DNA of 64,000 bases. Source: Slackia exigua ATCC 700122. GTDB taxonomy: Bacteria > Actinomycetota > Coriobacteriia > Coriobacteriales > Eggerthellaceae. The stretch is taken from contig NZ_GG700630.1 of assembly GCF_000162875.1 (NCBI RefSeq), forward strand, positions 1,334,832-1,398,831. Direction: 5' to 3'. Made by a program: the position numbers and the translations under genes. Of the stretch, positions 53,125 through 61,604 are shown one piece after another. Each line of letters begins with the position of its first letter. Position 1 is the stretch's first letter. Below the pieces are notes generated by a model, which was not told the DNA's origin, ran no database searches, and worked only from the letters and a program-made list of their open reading frames with translations.

Positions 53125-53291
53125 GGTATACGCCGTCCAGGCGGTTCAAACGGTCGTTCACGCCCCCTTTCGCACCCTCGATTCTCTTCGGATGCTACAC
53201 TCGATAAAGCCGTCCTACGTTCATGTTCTTTGATGTATTTCGGCTGTTCAGAAGTGGAATTAGTGCTTTTTCAAGAGAAAGAGGGTGTTCC

Positions 53292-54350
53292 ATGAAAGGT
53301 TACGCGATGCTCAGGATCGGCGAATCCGGCTGGATCGAGAAGGATACGCCTAAATGCGGTCCGCTCGATGCCATTGTCAAACCCCTTGCCGTCGCCATCT
53401 GCACGTCCGATGTCCATACGCTGTGGGAAGGCGCCATCGGCGATCGCCACGACATGATCCTCGGCCACGAGGCTTCCGGCGAAGTCGTCGAGGTCGGCTC
53501 CGAAGTCAAGGATTTCAAGCCCGGCGACCGCGTTCTCATCCCCGCCATCACGCCCGACTGGAATTCCCTCGAGGCCCAGGCCGGGTATTCCATGCATTCC
53601 GGCGGTATGCTGGCCGGCTGGAAGTTCTCCAACTTCAAAGACGGTGTCTTCTCCGAGTATTTCCATGTCAACGATGCCGACGGCAATCTCGCCCTCATGC
53701 CTGAGGGCATGGACCCCGCGGATGCCTGCATCCTTTCCGACATGGTTCCGACCGGCTTCCATGCCGTCGAGCTCGCCGACGTGCAGTTCGGCGATACCGT
53801 CCTCGTGGTCGGCATCGGCCCTGTCGGCCTTATGGCCGTCGCCGGCGCGGCTCTGCGCGGCGCGTCCCGCATCATCGCCGTAGGCACCCGTCCCGTCTGC
53901 GTCGAGGCCGCCAAGGGCTACGGCGCAACCGATTTCATCTCGTATAAGAACGGCCCCATCGACGAACAGGTGATGGAGCTCACCGGCGGCAAGGGCGTCG
54001 ACCGCGTCTGCATCGCCGGCGGCACCGTCGCGACCTTCGAACCCGCCGTCAAGGCCCTCAAGGCCGGCGGCAAGATCGGCAACGTCAACTACCTCGGCTC
54101 CGGCGACTACATCAACATCCCGCGCGTCGAATGGGGCGTCGGCATGGGTCACAAGGATATCCGCGGCGGCCTCATGCCTGGCGGCCGTCTGCGCATGGAG
54201 AAGCTTGCGAGCCTCGTCTCTTCCGGTCGACTCGACCTGCATCCCGAGGTCACGCATCTGTTCCACGGCTGGGATCACATCGAGGAGGCGCTCTTCCTCA
54301 TGAAGGACAAGCCCGCCGACCTCATCAAGCCGGTCGTCGTGATCGACTAG
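53292..54350 (+). CDS. Zinc-dependent alcohol dehydrogenase (tetrameric type)
   Basis: A 352-residue medium-chain dehydrogenase, reversible between alcohols and aldehydes or ketones with NAD(P). The zinc ligands match the Thermoanaerobacter/Clostridium beijerinckii type: Cys37 in CTSDVHT, His-Glu in LGHEASGE, and Asp in LSDMVPTGFHA. The structural zinc Cys cluster is absent, as in that group. The cofactor motif is VVGIGPVGLMAV, followed by GTRPVCVE, where Gly-Thr-Arg suggests NADP. AGAAAGAGGG precedes ATG 53292. Followed by a terminator, so single gene. Confidence 0.88.
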   Translation: MKGYAMLRIGESGWIEKDTPKCGPLDAIVKPLAVAICTSDVHTLWEGAIGDRHDMILGHEASGEVVEVGSEVKDFKPGDRVLIPAITPDWNSLEAQAGYSMHSGGMLAGWKFSNFKDGVFSEYFHVNDADGNLALMPEGMDPADACILSDMVPTGFHAVELADVQFGDTVLVVGIGPVGLMAVAGAALRGASRIIAVGTRPVCVEAAKGYGATDFISYKNGPIDEQVMELTGGKGVDRVCIAGGTVATFEPAVKALKAGGKIGNVNYLGSGDYINIPRVEWGVGMGHKDIRGGLMPGGRLRMEKLASLVSSGRLDLHPEVTHLFHGWDHIEEALFLMKDKPADLIKPVVVID

Positions 54351-54365
54351 CGCCATCCGTCCATC

Positions 54366-54396
54366 AAGGGGCCATCGTCTGCAGCGGTGGCCCCTT
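54366..54396 (+). terminator. Terminator after alcohol dehydrogenase
   Basis: AAGGGGCCA (54366-54374) pairs with TGGCCCCTT (54388-54396). It lies 16 bp after the dehydrogenase stop. Confidence 0.7.
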
Positions 54397-54431
54397 CGGC
54401 ATGCCGTCGGCACATCAAGGGGGGTCGTATC

Positions 54432-55427
54432 GTGAAGGTTCTTGTCGTCTCAGGATTTCTCGGCGCAGGGAAGACGACCTTTATCCAAGAGCTCGTGCGG
54501 CGCACGGGCAAGGACGTCGTCATCTACGAGAACGAATACGGCGAGGCCGATGTCGATGCCCGGCGTCTGCGCGCGGATTCCGATCTCAAGGTCTGGGAAT
54601 CGGTAGAGAACTGCATCTGCTGCTCAGGCAAGCAGGACTTCGCCACATCGGTTCTCACGATCTCCAACACGCTCGATCCCGAATATCTCATCGTGGAACC
54701 CACGGGCGTGGCGAGGCTCGGCCGCGTGATGGACAACCTCGCGCAGGTGTCGTGGGTGCGCATCGAACTTCTGGCGCCCGTCGCCGTCGTGGATGCCGGC
54801 GCGTGGGAAGCCCAGCGCAGAAACGCTCCCGAGGTCTTCGACGACCAGGTGGAAAACGCCGCATCCATCGTCGTGTCCAAGCTCGGCGCCCTCGGTGCCG
54901 AGCAGGCTGTCGAACAGCTGGCTGCAAAGCTCAATCCCAAGGCGGAGCTTGTGATGGGCGCGTGGTCCGACCTGCCGGACGAATGGTGGTCGTCTCTTCT
55001 GGAGCGACGCGTGGACGGTTCGTTCGACGGGGCCGCAGATGCCGAAGGGGGCTTCGAGCCGGACGAGCTGGAAACCATGATGCTCGATTATGCCGCCCTG
55101 CCGACGCCGAGCCATCTTCTGTGGCTTCTGGATGCCATGTCGGCGGGCGTGTTCGGACGCCTCGACCGCGCCAAAGGGGCGCTGCCTTGCGGCAATCAGT
55201 GGATTCGCTTCGATCTGGTGGAGCGTACGTGGGCGGTGACGGGGGCAGACGAGATAGAGGAGGATCGCTGCATCTTCATCGGTCATGACCTGTATCGCAA
55301 CGGCCTGCGCGAGGCATTCGTCCCTGCGCTTCGGCGCGATGGTGCCGAAGCCCGTCACGGGCATCGGCACGGCCGCAACTGCGAGCATCGCACGTATGAG
55401 CAGGGGGAGCACGAGCAACGCACCTAG
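54432..55427 (+). CDS. CobW/G3E family GTPase (metal chaperone)
   Basis: A 331-residue G3E-family P-loop GTPase. Walker A GFLGAGKTT (residues 8-16), the family metal-binding CxCC as ENCICCSGKQDF (about 60-70), and the E-P-T-G motif of Walker B in VEPTGVA (about 87). The C-terminal CobW_C-like domain is followed by a His-rich tail (HGHRHGRNCEH). Members deliver zinc, cobalt or nickel to enzymes, or insert cobalt into cobalamin. The start is GTG 54432 with GGGGGG before it. A zinc enzyme gene stands just upstream, though a terminator separates them. Metal unknown. Confidence 0.82.
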   Translation: MKVLVVSGFLGAGKTTFIQELVRRTGKDVVIYENEYGEADVDARRLRADSDLKVWESVENCICCSGKQDFATSVLTISNTLDPEYLIVEPTGVARLGRVMDNLAQVSWVRIELLAPVAVVDAGAWEAQRRNAPEVFDDQVENAASIVVSKLGALGAEQAVEQLAAKLNPKAELVMGAWSDLPDEWWSSLLERRVDGSFDGAADAEGGFEPDELETMMLDYAALPTPSHLLWLLDAMSAGVFGRLDRAKGALPCGNQWIRFDLVERTWAVTGADEIEEDRCIFIGHDLYRNGLREAFVPALRRDGAEARHGHRHGRNCEHRTYEQGEHEQRT

Positions 55428-55547
55428 GGTTCCAGTCTGGCGCCATGTTGCAGACGATGCGTCGTGCGCCAGGCGTCCGTGCGAGCGGAACGGTGCATAC
55501 GCCTTATCGACGGCGCGTGCGTCGGATTCCGGGATGCCGTTTTCGGC

Positions 55548-55751
55548 CTACTTGTCCTCTTCCTCGTCATCGTCGTCGAAGAAGCTCCAGTCGTCCTCTT
55601 CGTCCGCGGGTCCGCGATCGACGAACGTGCGGCGCGTGTTCCACTCCATGATGACGGCGACGATGATGCTGAGCACGAGCGCGCTCGCCACGAGCACGCC
55701 GATGCCTGCGTACGATTCGAACAGAAAGCTGTAGATGGCCTGAAGGTCCAT
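55548..55751 (-). CDS. Small single-pass membrane protein with acidic tail
   Basis: A 67-residue protein with one transmembrane helix (about 15-36, SYAGIGVLVASALVLSIIV) and a highly acidic C-terminus (DDDDEEEDK). No family recognised. It reads convergent to the GTPase gene. The coding start has only a weak ribosome site. Could be an inner membrane regulator of a larger complex; no evidence for a partner. Confidence 0.5.
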   Translation of the reverse strand: MDLQAIYSFLFESYAGIGVLVASALVLSIIVAVIMEWNTRRTFVDRGPADEEDDWSFFDDDDEEEDK

Positions 55752-56073
55752 GGAAGATCGCGTCTCTTTCCTGTCGCGCCCGCGCTCGGGGCGCCCGGTC
55801 CGCCGGATTCGGGAACGTGCGTTCGAAATACCCGTGCATTGTAGTAAACCCCTTTGCGGGCACGCAAGAAGCGCATCGAAAAACCGCCCGTCGCCTCTTC
55901 GTCGGAGGATCGCGGCCTTGCATGGGCGCGCTTCGGCAGCGCAGGCGGCACCCGTTCCGCGCCGTATGCATTTCGGCTTGCAAATAGGGTGTGATGCCCG
56001 ATGCCCTCGGCGGCCGCGCGGAAGCGTGGGGTATACTAGGTCACCATCTTCGGAGGCGACGTGAGGAGCAAGC
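55752..56073 (+). other. Upstream region of serS
   Basis: 322 bp between the divergent small membrane protein gene and serS. I saw no T-box, no serine-specific leader and no convincing hairpin. A ribosome site GAGGAG (56063-56068) belongs to serS. Confidence 0.5.
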
Positions 56074-57354
56074 ATGCTTGATATCAAGTTCGTGCGCGAA
56101 CACCAAGATGTCGTGGCGCAGGCCATGAAGAACCGCAACGGTTCCTGGGATTCCGATGCGTTCAACGAGCTGGATGAATCGCGCCGCTCCTTCATCTCCG
56201 AGGAAGAAGGCCTTCAGGCCCGGCGCAATGCCGCGTCCAAGGAAATCGGGCGGCTGATGCGCGAGGGAAAGAACGAAGAGGCGGAAGCGGCCAAGGAGTC
56301 CGTCCGCGTCATCAACGAGAAGATCGCCGAGGCGTCCGCGAAGCGCGATGAGGCCGAACGCGCTCTGACCGAGCTTCTGAGCCACGTGCCCAACCTGCCT
56401 TCCGACACCACGCCGGTCGGCAAGGATGAAACGGAGAATCCCGAGATCCGCCGCTGGGGCACGCCGACCGAATTCGATTTCGAACGCAAGGCCCATTGGG
56501 ATCTCGGTCCCGAGCTCGGCATCCTCGACTTCGAACGCGGCGTGAAGCTCGCCGGCACCCGATTCGTGCTGCTCGGCGGTCTCGGCGCCCGTCTCGAACG
56601 CGCCCTCATCAACTTCATGATCGATACCCACATCTCGCGCGGCTACAAGGAATGGTGGCCGCCGGCCATGGCGAACGCCACGACGCTGTTCGGCACCGGC
56701 CAGCTGCCTAAATTCGAAGACGACCTGTTCAAGACGCGTGAAGGCATGTATCTCATTCCGACCGCCGAGGTGCAGCTCACCAACATCCATGCGCAGGAAG
56801 TGCTCGACGCCTCCGATCTGCCCCTGAAATACTGTGCGTTCACGCCCTGCTTCCGCGAGGAAGCGGGCAGCGCAGGTCGCGACACGCGCGGCCTTATCCG
56901 CGTGCATCAATTCGACAAAGTCGAAATGGTGAAGTTCGCGACGCCCGAAGACGGCTTCAACCAGCTCGAACTCATGACAGCCGATGCCGAGAACATCCTG
57001 AAGCTGCTCGGCCTGCCGCATCGCGTCATCAGCCTGTGCACGGGCGATCTGGGATTCTCCGCGGCCAAGACATACGACTTGGAGGTCTGGCTGCCGAGCT
57101 ACGACGGCTACAAGGAAATCAGCTCGTGCTCGTGCTGCACCGACTTCCAGGCGCGTCGCGCCGATATCAAGTATCGCGATGCTGCTTCGTTCAAGGGCAC
57201 GCGTTACGCATACACGCTGAACGGTTCCGGCCTTGCGGTGGGGCGCACGATGGCCGCCGTCATCGAGAACTACCAGCAGCCCGACGGTTCCGTCAAAGTG
57301 CCTGACGTCCTCGTTCCCTACATGGGCGGCGTCGAGTGCATCAAGCCTGAATAG
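56074..57354 (+). CDS. serS: Seryl-tRNA synthetase
   Basis: A 426-residue class II aminoacyl-tRNA synthetase charging tRNA-Ser. The N-terminal coiled-coil arm (about 25-110, KEIGRLMREGKNEEAEAAKE) binds the tRNA long arm. Motif 2 is TPCFREEAGSAGRDTRGLIR and motif 3 is NGSGLAVGRTMAAVIENYQ. TAEVQLTNIH is the usual serine-binding TAE motif. Complete length. First gene of a plus-strand run reaching 62.4 kb. Confidence 0.96.
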   Translation: MLDIKFVREHQDVVAQAMKNRNGSWDSDAFNELDESRRSFISEEEGLQARRNAASKEIGRLMREGKNEEAEAAKESVRVINEKIAEASAKRDEAERALTELLSHVPNLPSDTTPVGKDETENPEIRRWGTPTEFDFERKAHWDLGPELGILDFERGVKLAGTRFVLLGGLGARLERALINFMIDTHISRGYKEWWPPAMANATTLFGTGQLPKFEDDLFKTREGMYLIPTAEVQLTNIHAQEVLDASDLPLKYCAFTPCFREEAGSAGRDTRGLIRVHQFDKVEMVKFATPEDGFNQLELMTADAENILKLLGLPHRVISLCTGDLGFSAAKTYDLEVWLPSYDGYKEISSCSCCTDFQARRADIKYRDAASFKGTRYAYTLNGSGLAVGRTMAAVIENYQQPDGSVKVPDVLVPYMGGVECIKPE

Positions 57355-57365
57355 AAGCAGAGGGC

Positions 57366-58445
57366 ATGAGCGAATCGCCAAGGCGTCCTTCGGTCAAGGG
57401 GAAGAGGCGGGCTTCCGCGCGTCGCACGGAGAAAAGCCTCGCCTCTTCTGCTGCGCCCGATTCCACGACGCGGATCGATCCGAAAAACGACGCACCTCGC
57501 GGGACGCGTGCTCCTGAGCGCGACGCGAAAGCCGCGGCTGCGGCATCGACGTCCGGCAAAACCGCCGCGCAGCCCGAGGTTCCTGCCGCGCATGCGCCGG
57601 CCGATACGCCGGACGCGAACGTCGGAAAAGGAAATCCCGCTGGAGCGCGTCCGCCCGTGCAGAACCGTCGGAGCATCTCCAAAACGGGCGGGCTGGACGC
57701 GTCGTTCCTCGAATCCGACGAAGCGTTCTTCTCTCGTGCGCTTCCGACCGACCAGGCATCTGCCGCCGAATCGAAGGCCGCTGCCGCGAAGGGGGAAGGC
57801 GCGAAGCCCTCCGCTTCGTCGCTCATACGCGAGACGAATTGGAAGAAGGTGACGCTCATCACGCTTGCCGTCCTGGCTTCCGTCGTGATCATCGCGGGCG
57901 CAGGCTTCGTATGGCAGACGTTCTTCCGCTATGACGATACCGCCGACATCCAGGGGGAATGGATCACCGACGACGGGTCCATGACCGTGGTCATCGACGA
58001 TGGCTCGATCAATATGCCGAACAACCTGCCGTATGCTTACACGCTCGACACCTGGAACAAGACGATCTCGTTCGATTTCCAGGGACTTTCGGGCTCGGGC
58101 ACGTATACGTTCTCCGCCGATCGACAGCATCTCGTCATCACCGAGCAGGACGGGGATGCTTCGGTCGCCACCAAGCTCTCGCGCCTGTCCGACGATTCGT
58201 CCGCGAAGGCGAAGATCGTGAACGGAGCGGCCGCGCTTCCAAGCCCCCCTGAGGCCGAAGGGGAGGATTCGGGCGATGCCGCATCCTCGTCGGACAAGGG
58301 CGAAGGCGCAGGTTCGGAAGGCGCCGATTCCTCGCTCGATTCCATCGATTCGTCTGCGACGGTCACGTTGGCCGGGGGCGTGCGCAGCGCGTCGAACGGC
58401 GCGATGCTTCCGCCTTCGGGGGCGGGCGCGGAGGAGCATGAATAG
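57366..58445 (+). CDS. Membrane protein with basic, disordered N terminus
   Basis: A 359-residue protein of unknown family. The first 155 residues are disordered and rich in Arg, Lys, Ala and Pro. A single transmembrane helix (about 162-182, VTLITLAVLASVVIIAGAG) follows. The external part (about 190-290) forms a short beta domain with GEWITDDGSMTVVIDDGSI, resembling small extracytoplasmic sheet domains (DUF5640-like pattern W-x-D-xx-G). A Ser/Glu-rich tail ends the protein. It begins 11 bp after serS and overlaps the next gene by eight bases, so they are co-transcribed. Confidence 0.6.
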   Translation: MSESPRRPSVKGKRRASARRTEKSLASSAAPDSTTRIDPKNDAPRGTRAPERDAKAAAAASTSGKTAAQPEVPAAHAPADTPDANVGKGNPAGARPPVQNRRSISKTGGLDASFLESDEAFFSRALPTDQASAAESKAAAAKGEGAKPSASSLIRETNWKKVTLITLAVLASVVIIAGAGFVWQTFFRYDDTADIQGEWITDDGSMTVVIDDGSINMPNNLPYAYTLDTWNKTISFDFQGLSGSGTYTFSADRQHLVITEQDGDASVATKLSRLSDDSSAKAKIVNGAAALPSPPEAEGEDSGDAASSSDKGEGAGSEGADSSLDSIDSSATVTLAGGVRSASNGAMLPPSGAGAEEHE

Positions 58446-58890
58446 CGCCGTTTCGCGTCCTCCGGTTTCGGTCGATCGCATCTCCATCGGAAACGACCGC
58501 ATCGTCGCGACCTTGAGCGTCGCGCATGCGCGGTTCGGGCTCACGTCGCCGCGTGTCATGGCACGGGTTCTCGAGCGCCATCCGAATCTTCTTCGCCACA
58601 CATGCATCAACGACGAGGGCGATACGTTCGGAGCCGTCGCCGACCATACGTCCATTCCGCACCTCATCGAACATCTTGCAATAGATTTCCAGGTCAATAA
58701 CGGGTTGCACGAGAGGCGGGAATCGCCCGCGACCTTCGTCGGATCGTCCCGTTGGGGCGGCGTCAATCCGGACGGATCTCGAAACGCCCAGGTGGAGATT
58801 TCGTTTTCCGACGACCGTATTGCGATTCGCGCCCTGAACGAGGCGGTCGCCCTGGTCAATGGGATTCTCGCGAAAGATTCCGCTTCGTAG
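58438..58890 (+). CDS. Stand-alone cyanophycin-synthetase N-domain-like protein
   Basis: A 150-residue protein. HLIEHLAIDFQV (about 76-87) resembles the (V/L)EHVALELQ motif of the N domain of cyanophycin synthetase, and FVGSSRWGG followed by NAQVEISFSDD and ALNEAVALVNG parallels the rest of that domain. The catalytic ATP-grasp and Mur-ligase domains are absent. ATG 58438 overlaps the upstream gene; GGAGGAG lies just before. In CphA this domain holds the growing polymer. Alone it might bind a peptide or polymer; the match is by eye and moderate. Confidence 0.5.
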   Translation: MNSAVSRPPVSVDRISIGNDRIVATLSVAHARFGLTSPRVMARVLERHPNLLRHTCINDEGDTFGAVADHTSIPHLIEHLAIDFQVNNGLHERRESPATFVGSSRWGGVNPDGSRNAQVEISFSDDRIAIRALNEAVALVNGILAKDSAS

Positions 58891-59040
58891 TCATTCGTGC
58901 GCCGTTATGCGCACAATAAGGGCAGGCAGCAACTAAACGGCAACGTCGGGCGATGCGAATCCCGCTATCGCGGCGGCACGCTCGTATAATACTGCACATG
59001 CGTACAGACGCGCTTCGGCGCGACGTCCAAGGAGGAAGCC

Positions 59041-59589
59041 ATGGGAACGTTCAAAACGCTGGTCGTTGGAAGCCTGGCAGGCGTAAGCGCCGTCGCCGCC
59101 TATAAGTACATGAACGATCCTGAGTTCCGTCAGACCGTCGTCGACACGCTGAACAAGGCGGCGGACGATTTGAACGCCAAAGCCGAGGAAATCCGCCGGA
59201 AGGGCGAAGGCTACGTCGCTGCCGCCGGTTTCGCGCCCGCGCCTGCCGCGTCCGGAGCTGCGGACGGCGACGGGGCCGCGCAGGCTCAGCGTACCTACGT
59301 GACCGTCGACAACGCGCGCAGGATCATCACGGACACCGCTGCGAAGGTCGCCGCCAAGGCTGAAGAAGTCGCAGGCAACGCCAAGGAAGCCATCGCAGGC
59401 GGCGCCGAGGCCTTCGGTTCCGACGACGAGCTGCGCGACAAGATCAACGAGGCGCGCGAGCGCATCGCTGCCCAGGTCGCCGCGAACGTCGCCGCATCCC
59501 AGGAAGAGGCCGCATCTTCGGATTCCGCCGGCATCGCGGACGAAGCGGCTCCGGCAAAGGCCGCCGACGAAGGGGCCGATCAGGCCTAG
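59041..59589 (+). CDS. YtxH-like helical membrane-associated protein
   Basis: A 182-residue protein. A short hydrophobic start (LVVGSLAGVSAVAAYKYM) is followed by long Ala/Glu/Lys-rich amphipathic helices (DTLNKAADDLNAKAEEI and TAAKVAAKAEEVAGNAKEAI). This resembles YtxH-type proteins, which are membrane-anchored coiled coils linked to stress. GGAGG precedes the ATG. Function unknown; not the same as the PRC-barrel protein that follows, though both carry alanine-rich helical regions. Confidence 0.6.
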   Translation: MGTFKTLVVGSLAGVSAVAAYKYMNDPEFRQTVVDTLNKAADDLNAKAEEIRRKGEGYVAAAGFAPAPAASGAADGDGAAQAQRTYVTVDNARRIITDTAAKVAAKAEEVAGNAKEAIAGGAEAFGSDDELRDKINEARERIAAQVAANVAASQEEAASSDSAGIADEAAPAKAADEGADQA

Positions 59590-59624
59590 CGCAGAGTCGG
59601 AGCGACCGGATGGCATATGACCGC

Positions 59625-59646
59625 GAAGGCCGGTTTTCCGGCCTTC
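59625..59646 (+). terminator. Hairpin between helical and PRC-barrel genes
   Basis: GAAGGCCGG (59625-59633), TTTT, CCGGCCTTC (59638-59646), followed by GTCT. A strong hairpin 35 bp after the helical-protein stop. Only a weak T tract, so it may be partial. Confidence 0.55.
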
Positions 59647-59668
59647 GTCTATATCGGAAGGCAAGGGC

Positions 59669-60649
59669 ATGGCGAAGAAGGGGCTCATCACGACGTCCGA
59701 TCTCGAGCGGATGCGCGTGCGGGGCGGCAAGAGCGGCCGCAAGAACATCGGCCGCGTGAAGACGTGCGTCTTCCATCCCAAGGAAAAGCGCTGCATCGGC
59801 TTCATCGTGAAGCGTCCCGACCTGCTCTGGATGTTCCATCGCAAAGACGTCTTCGTCGCGCTCGATGAATTCGAGCTCGTCGACGGCCGCATCGTCGTCG
59901 CACCCGAATCCAAGATGTCGGGTCCTGCCGCTTGCAAGCGTATGGGCTTGAACTGGGATTCCTGCATCCTTTGGTCGGGACTTCCGCTCATGGTGGACGA
60001 AGAGACGGCCATCGGCACCGTGGGAACGGTGACGTTTTCGCGCATCACGGGAGATATCGAGTCGGTCGTCGCGTCGAATGGCGTGACGTCGCGGTACCTG
60101 CTGGGCACGCTCGAGGTTCCGGCCGATTGCATCCTCGGGTTCCGCCGCGGCATGGGGGTCGATCTCTCGGCAGGCGACGCCGCCGCCGGATCCGAATCCG
60201 AGCAGACGTTCAAGGGCGCCATCCTCGTGTCCGACGATGTGTGGGAGCTTCAACCCGAAGGCGGCTGGGCAGAAGCCGCCGGGGAATTCACTGCGAAGGC
60301 CCAGGCCAAGATTCAGGAAGCCACCGATGCGGTGAAGCCGAAAGCCCAAGCCGCCGCCGCGGCGGCGGGCGACGCCATCAACAAGGGCGCATATGCCACC
60401 GGCAAGCAGATCGCTGCGAGCAAGGGCATGTTCTCGAGCTTCAAAGAGGAATACCGCCGCGCCCGCACGGGCGATGACGAGGCCCTTGCGGTTTCATCCG
60501 GCGGCGATGCGGACGGCTCGCTCGATGTCGACGAGTCCCGTCCGAAGGCCTCCTCGAAGCCCGAGGGCGCCTCGGGATCCGGCTCGGCCCCGTCGATCGG
60601 CGGCATGTTCGCCGCATTCAAGGAAGAATACGACAAGGCATCCAAATGA
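59669..60649 (+). CDS. PRC-barrel domain protein with FKEEY repeats
   Basis: A 326-residue protein. The first 90 residues form a PRC-barrel beta domain (GRVKTCVFHPKEKRCIGFIV), and about 105-195 a second one (GTVGTVTFSRITGDIESVVA). An alanine-rich helical segment (about 200-245) follows. The motif GMF(S/A)(S/A)FKEEY occurs twice, near 252 and at the C-terminus near 313. No signal peptide. PRC barrels bind RNA, the ribosome or protein partners; no function can be assigned. It overlaps the next gene by four bases. Confidence 0.65.
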   Translation: MAKKGLITTSDLERMRVRGGKSGRKNIGRVKTCVFHPKEKRCIGFIVKRPDLLWMFHRKDVFVALDEFELVDGRIVVAPESKMSGPAACKRMGLNWDSCILWSGLPLMVDEETAIGTVGTVTFSRITGDIESVVASNGVTSRYLLGTLEVPADCILGFRRGMGVDLSAGDAAAGSESEQTFKGAILVSDDVWELQPEGGWAEAAGEFTAKAQAKIQEATDAVKPKAQAAAAAAGDAINKGAYATGKQIAASKGMFSSFKEEYRRARTGDDEALAVSSGGDADGSLDVDESRPKASSKPEGASGSGSAPSIGGMFAAFKEEYDKASK

Positions 60650-61485
60650 CGGTATCCGACACACGAAAGAAAGTCGCCGAACGCCTGGAGGCGCCTGTAT
60701 CCGAAAGGCCCCGCCTTGCACGCCTGACCAAGGCCGACCTCATCAAGCTCATCGGTTTCGGCATCTTCATCGCCATCATCGTGGCGGCGACGGTCGCGCT
60801 CACGCCGCTGTTCGCCGGCATGGGAACCGAATCGGGGCGCGAGGAGCTGATCGCGAAGATCAAGGGCGCGGGTCCTCTGGGCGTGCTCATGCTTCTGGGC
60901 CTGCAGCTGCTCCAGGTCATCGTCGCCATCATTCCGGGCGAGGTCGTGCAGCTCGTCGCCGGCGCGATGTACGGCGTTGCAGGGGGTGCGGCCATCATCC
61001 TTATCGGATGCGTGATATCGAGCGCCATCCTCTTCGCGGTCGTGCATCGCCTGGGCGCGCCGTTCGTGCGCGACATGATTCCCGAGAAATGGCTGGACAA
61101 GGTCACCGATTTCGAGCAATCGGAAAAGCTCGACGTCATGGTGTTCGTGCTCTTCCTCATACCGGGCATGCCGAAAGACGTGCTCACGTATCTGGTTCCT
61201 TTGACCGACATGCCCATGCGCAAGTTCGTCATCATCTCGAACGTTGCCCGCGTACCCGGCGTGCTCATGTCCATGCTTGCGGCGGACGGCCTGCTCAACG
61301 GTGATTTCAAAGCTGTGGTCATCATCGCGGTCGCGGTCGGGGCCATCGCGGCGGTCGGCATCATCTTCCGCGAGAAGATCATGGGCGCGTTCAAGTCCCG
61401 CAAGGCTTCCGGAAGGTCTCGGTCTAAGCATGGCAAGGTCCTCGACGGCACGTCGTCAGAGGACGGCGAGAACTTCGATAGGTAG
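60646..61485 (+). CDS. TVP38/TMEM64 family membrane protein (DedA superfamily)
   Basis: A 279-residue membrane protein of the TVP38/TMEM64 (SNARE-associated, VTT domain) family, related to DedA undecaprenyl-phosphate and lipid scramblases. Re-entrant motifs IPGEVVQLVAGAMYG and FLIPGMPKDVLTYL contain the conserved Pro-Gly and the Glu. Six hydrophobic segments. The N terminus (about 35 residues) and the C-terminal tail are basic. ATG overlaps the previous stop, so it is translationally coupled with the PRC-barrel protein. Confidence 0.83.
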   Translation: MTVSDTRKKVAERLEAPVSERPRLARLTKADLIKLIGFGIFIAIIVAATVALTPLFAGMGTESGREELIAKIKGAGPLGVLMLLGLQLLQVIVAIIPGEVVQLVAGAMYGVAGGAAIILIGCVISSAILFAVVHRLGAPFVRDMIPEKWLDKVTDFEQSEKLDVMVFVLFLIPGMPKDVLTYLVPLTDMPMRKFVIISNVARVPGVLMSMLAADGLLNGDFKAVVIIAVAVGAIAAVGIIFREKIMGAFKSRKASGRSRSKHGKVLDGTSSEDGENFDR

Positions 61486-61604
61486 GCGGCATAACGCCGT
61501 CGGCGGCCTTCGATGGGCGGCTGCACGATAGGCAGCCGCATGATCGGCGGCCGAACGATAGGCATACGAGAACGATAGGCAGACGATACGGAAAGGGTGC
61601 GCCG

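Noticed and set aside
58438-58890. Functional cyanophycin synthetase
   Set aside because: Only an N-domain-like part is present; no ATP-grasp or Mur-ligase domain.
61525-61582. ACGATAGGCA repeats before the exonuclease gene
   Set aside because: Three short copies at uneven spacing (61525, 61555, 61572); could be chance in a short gap, so not listed as a feature.
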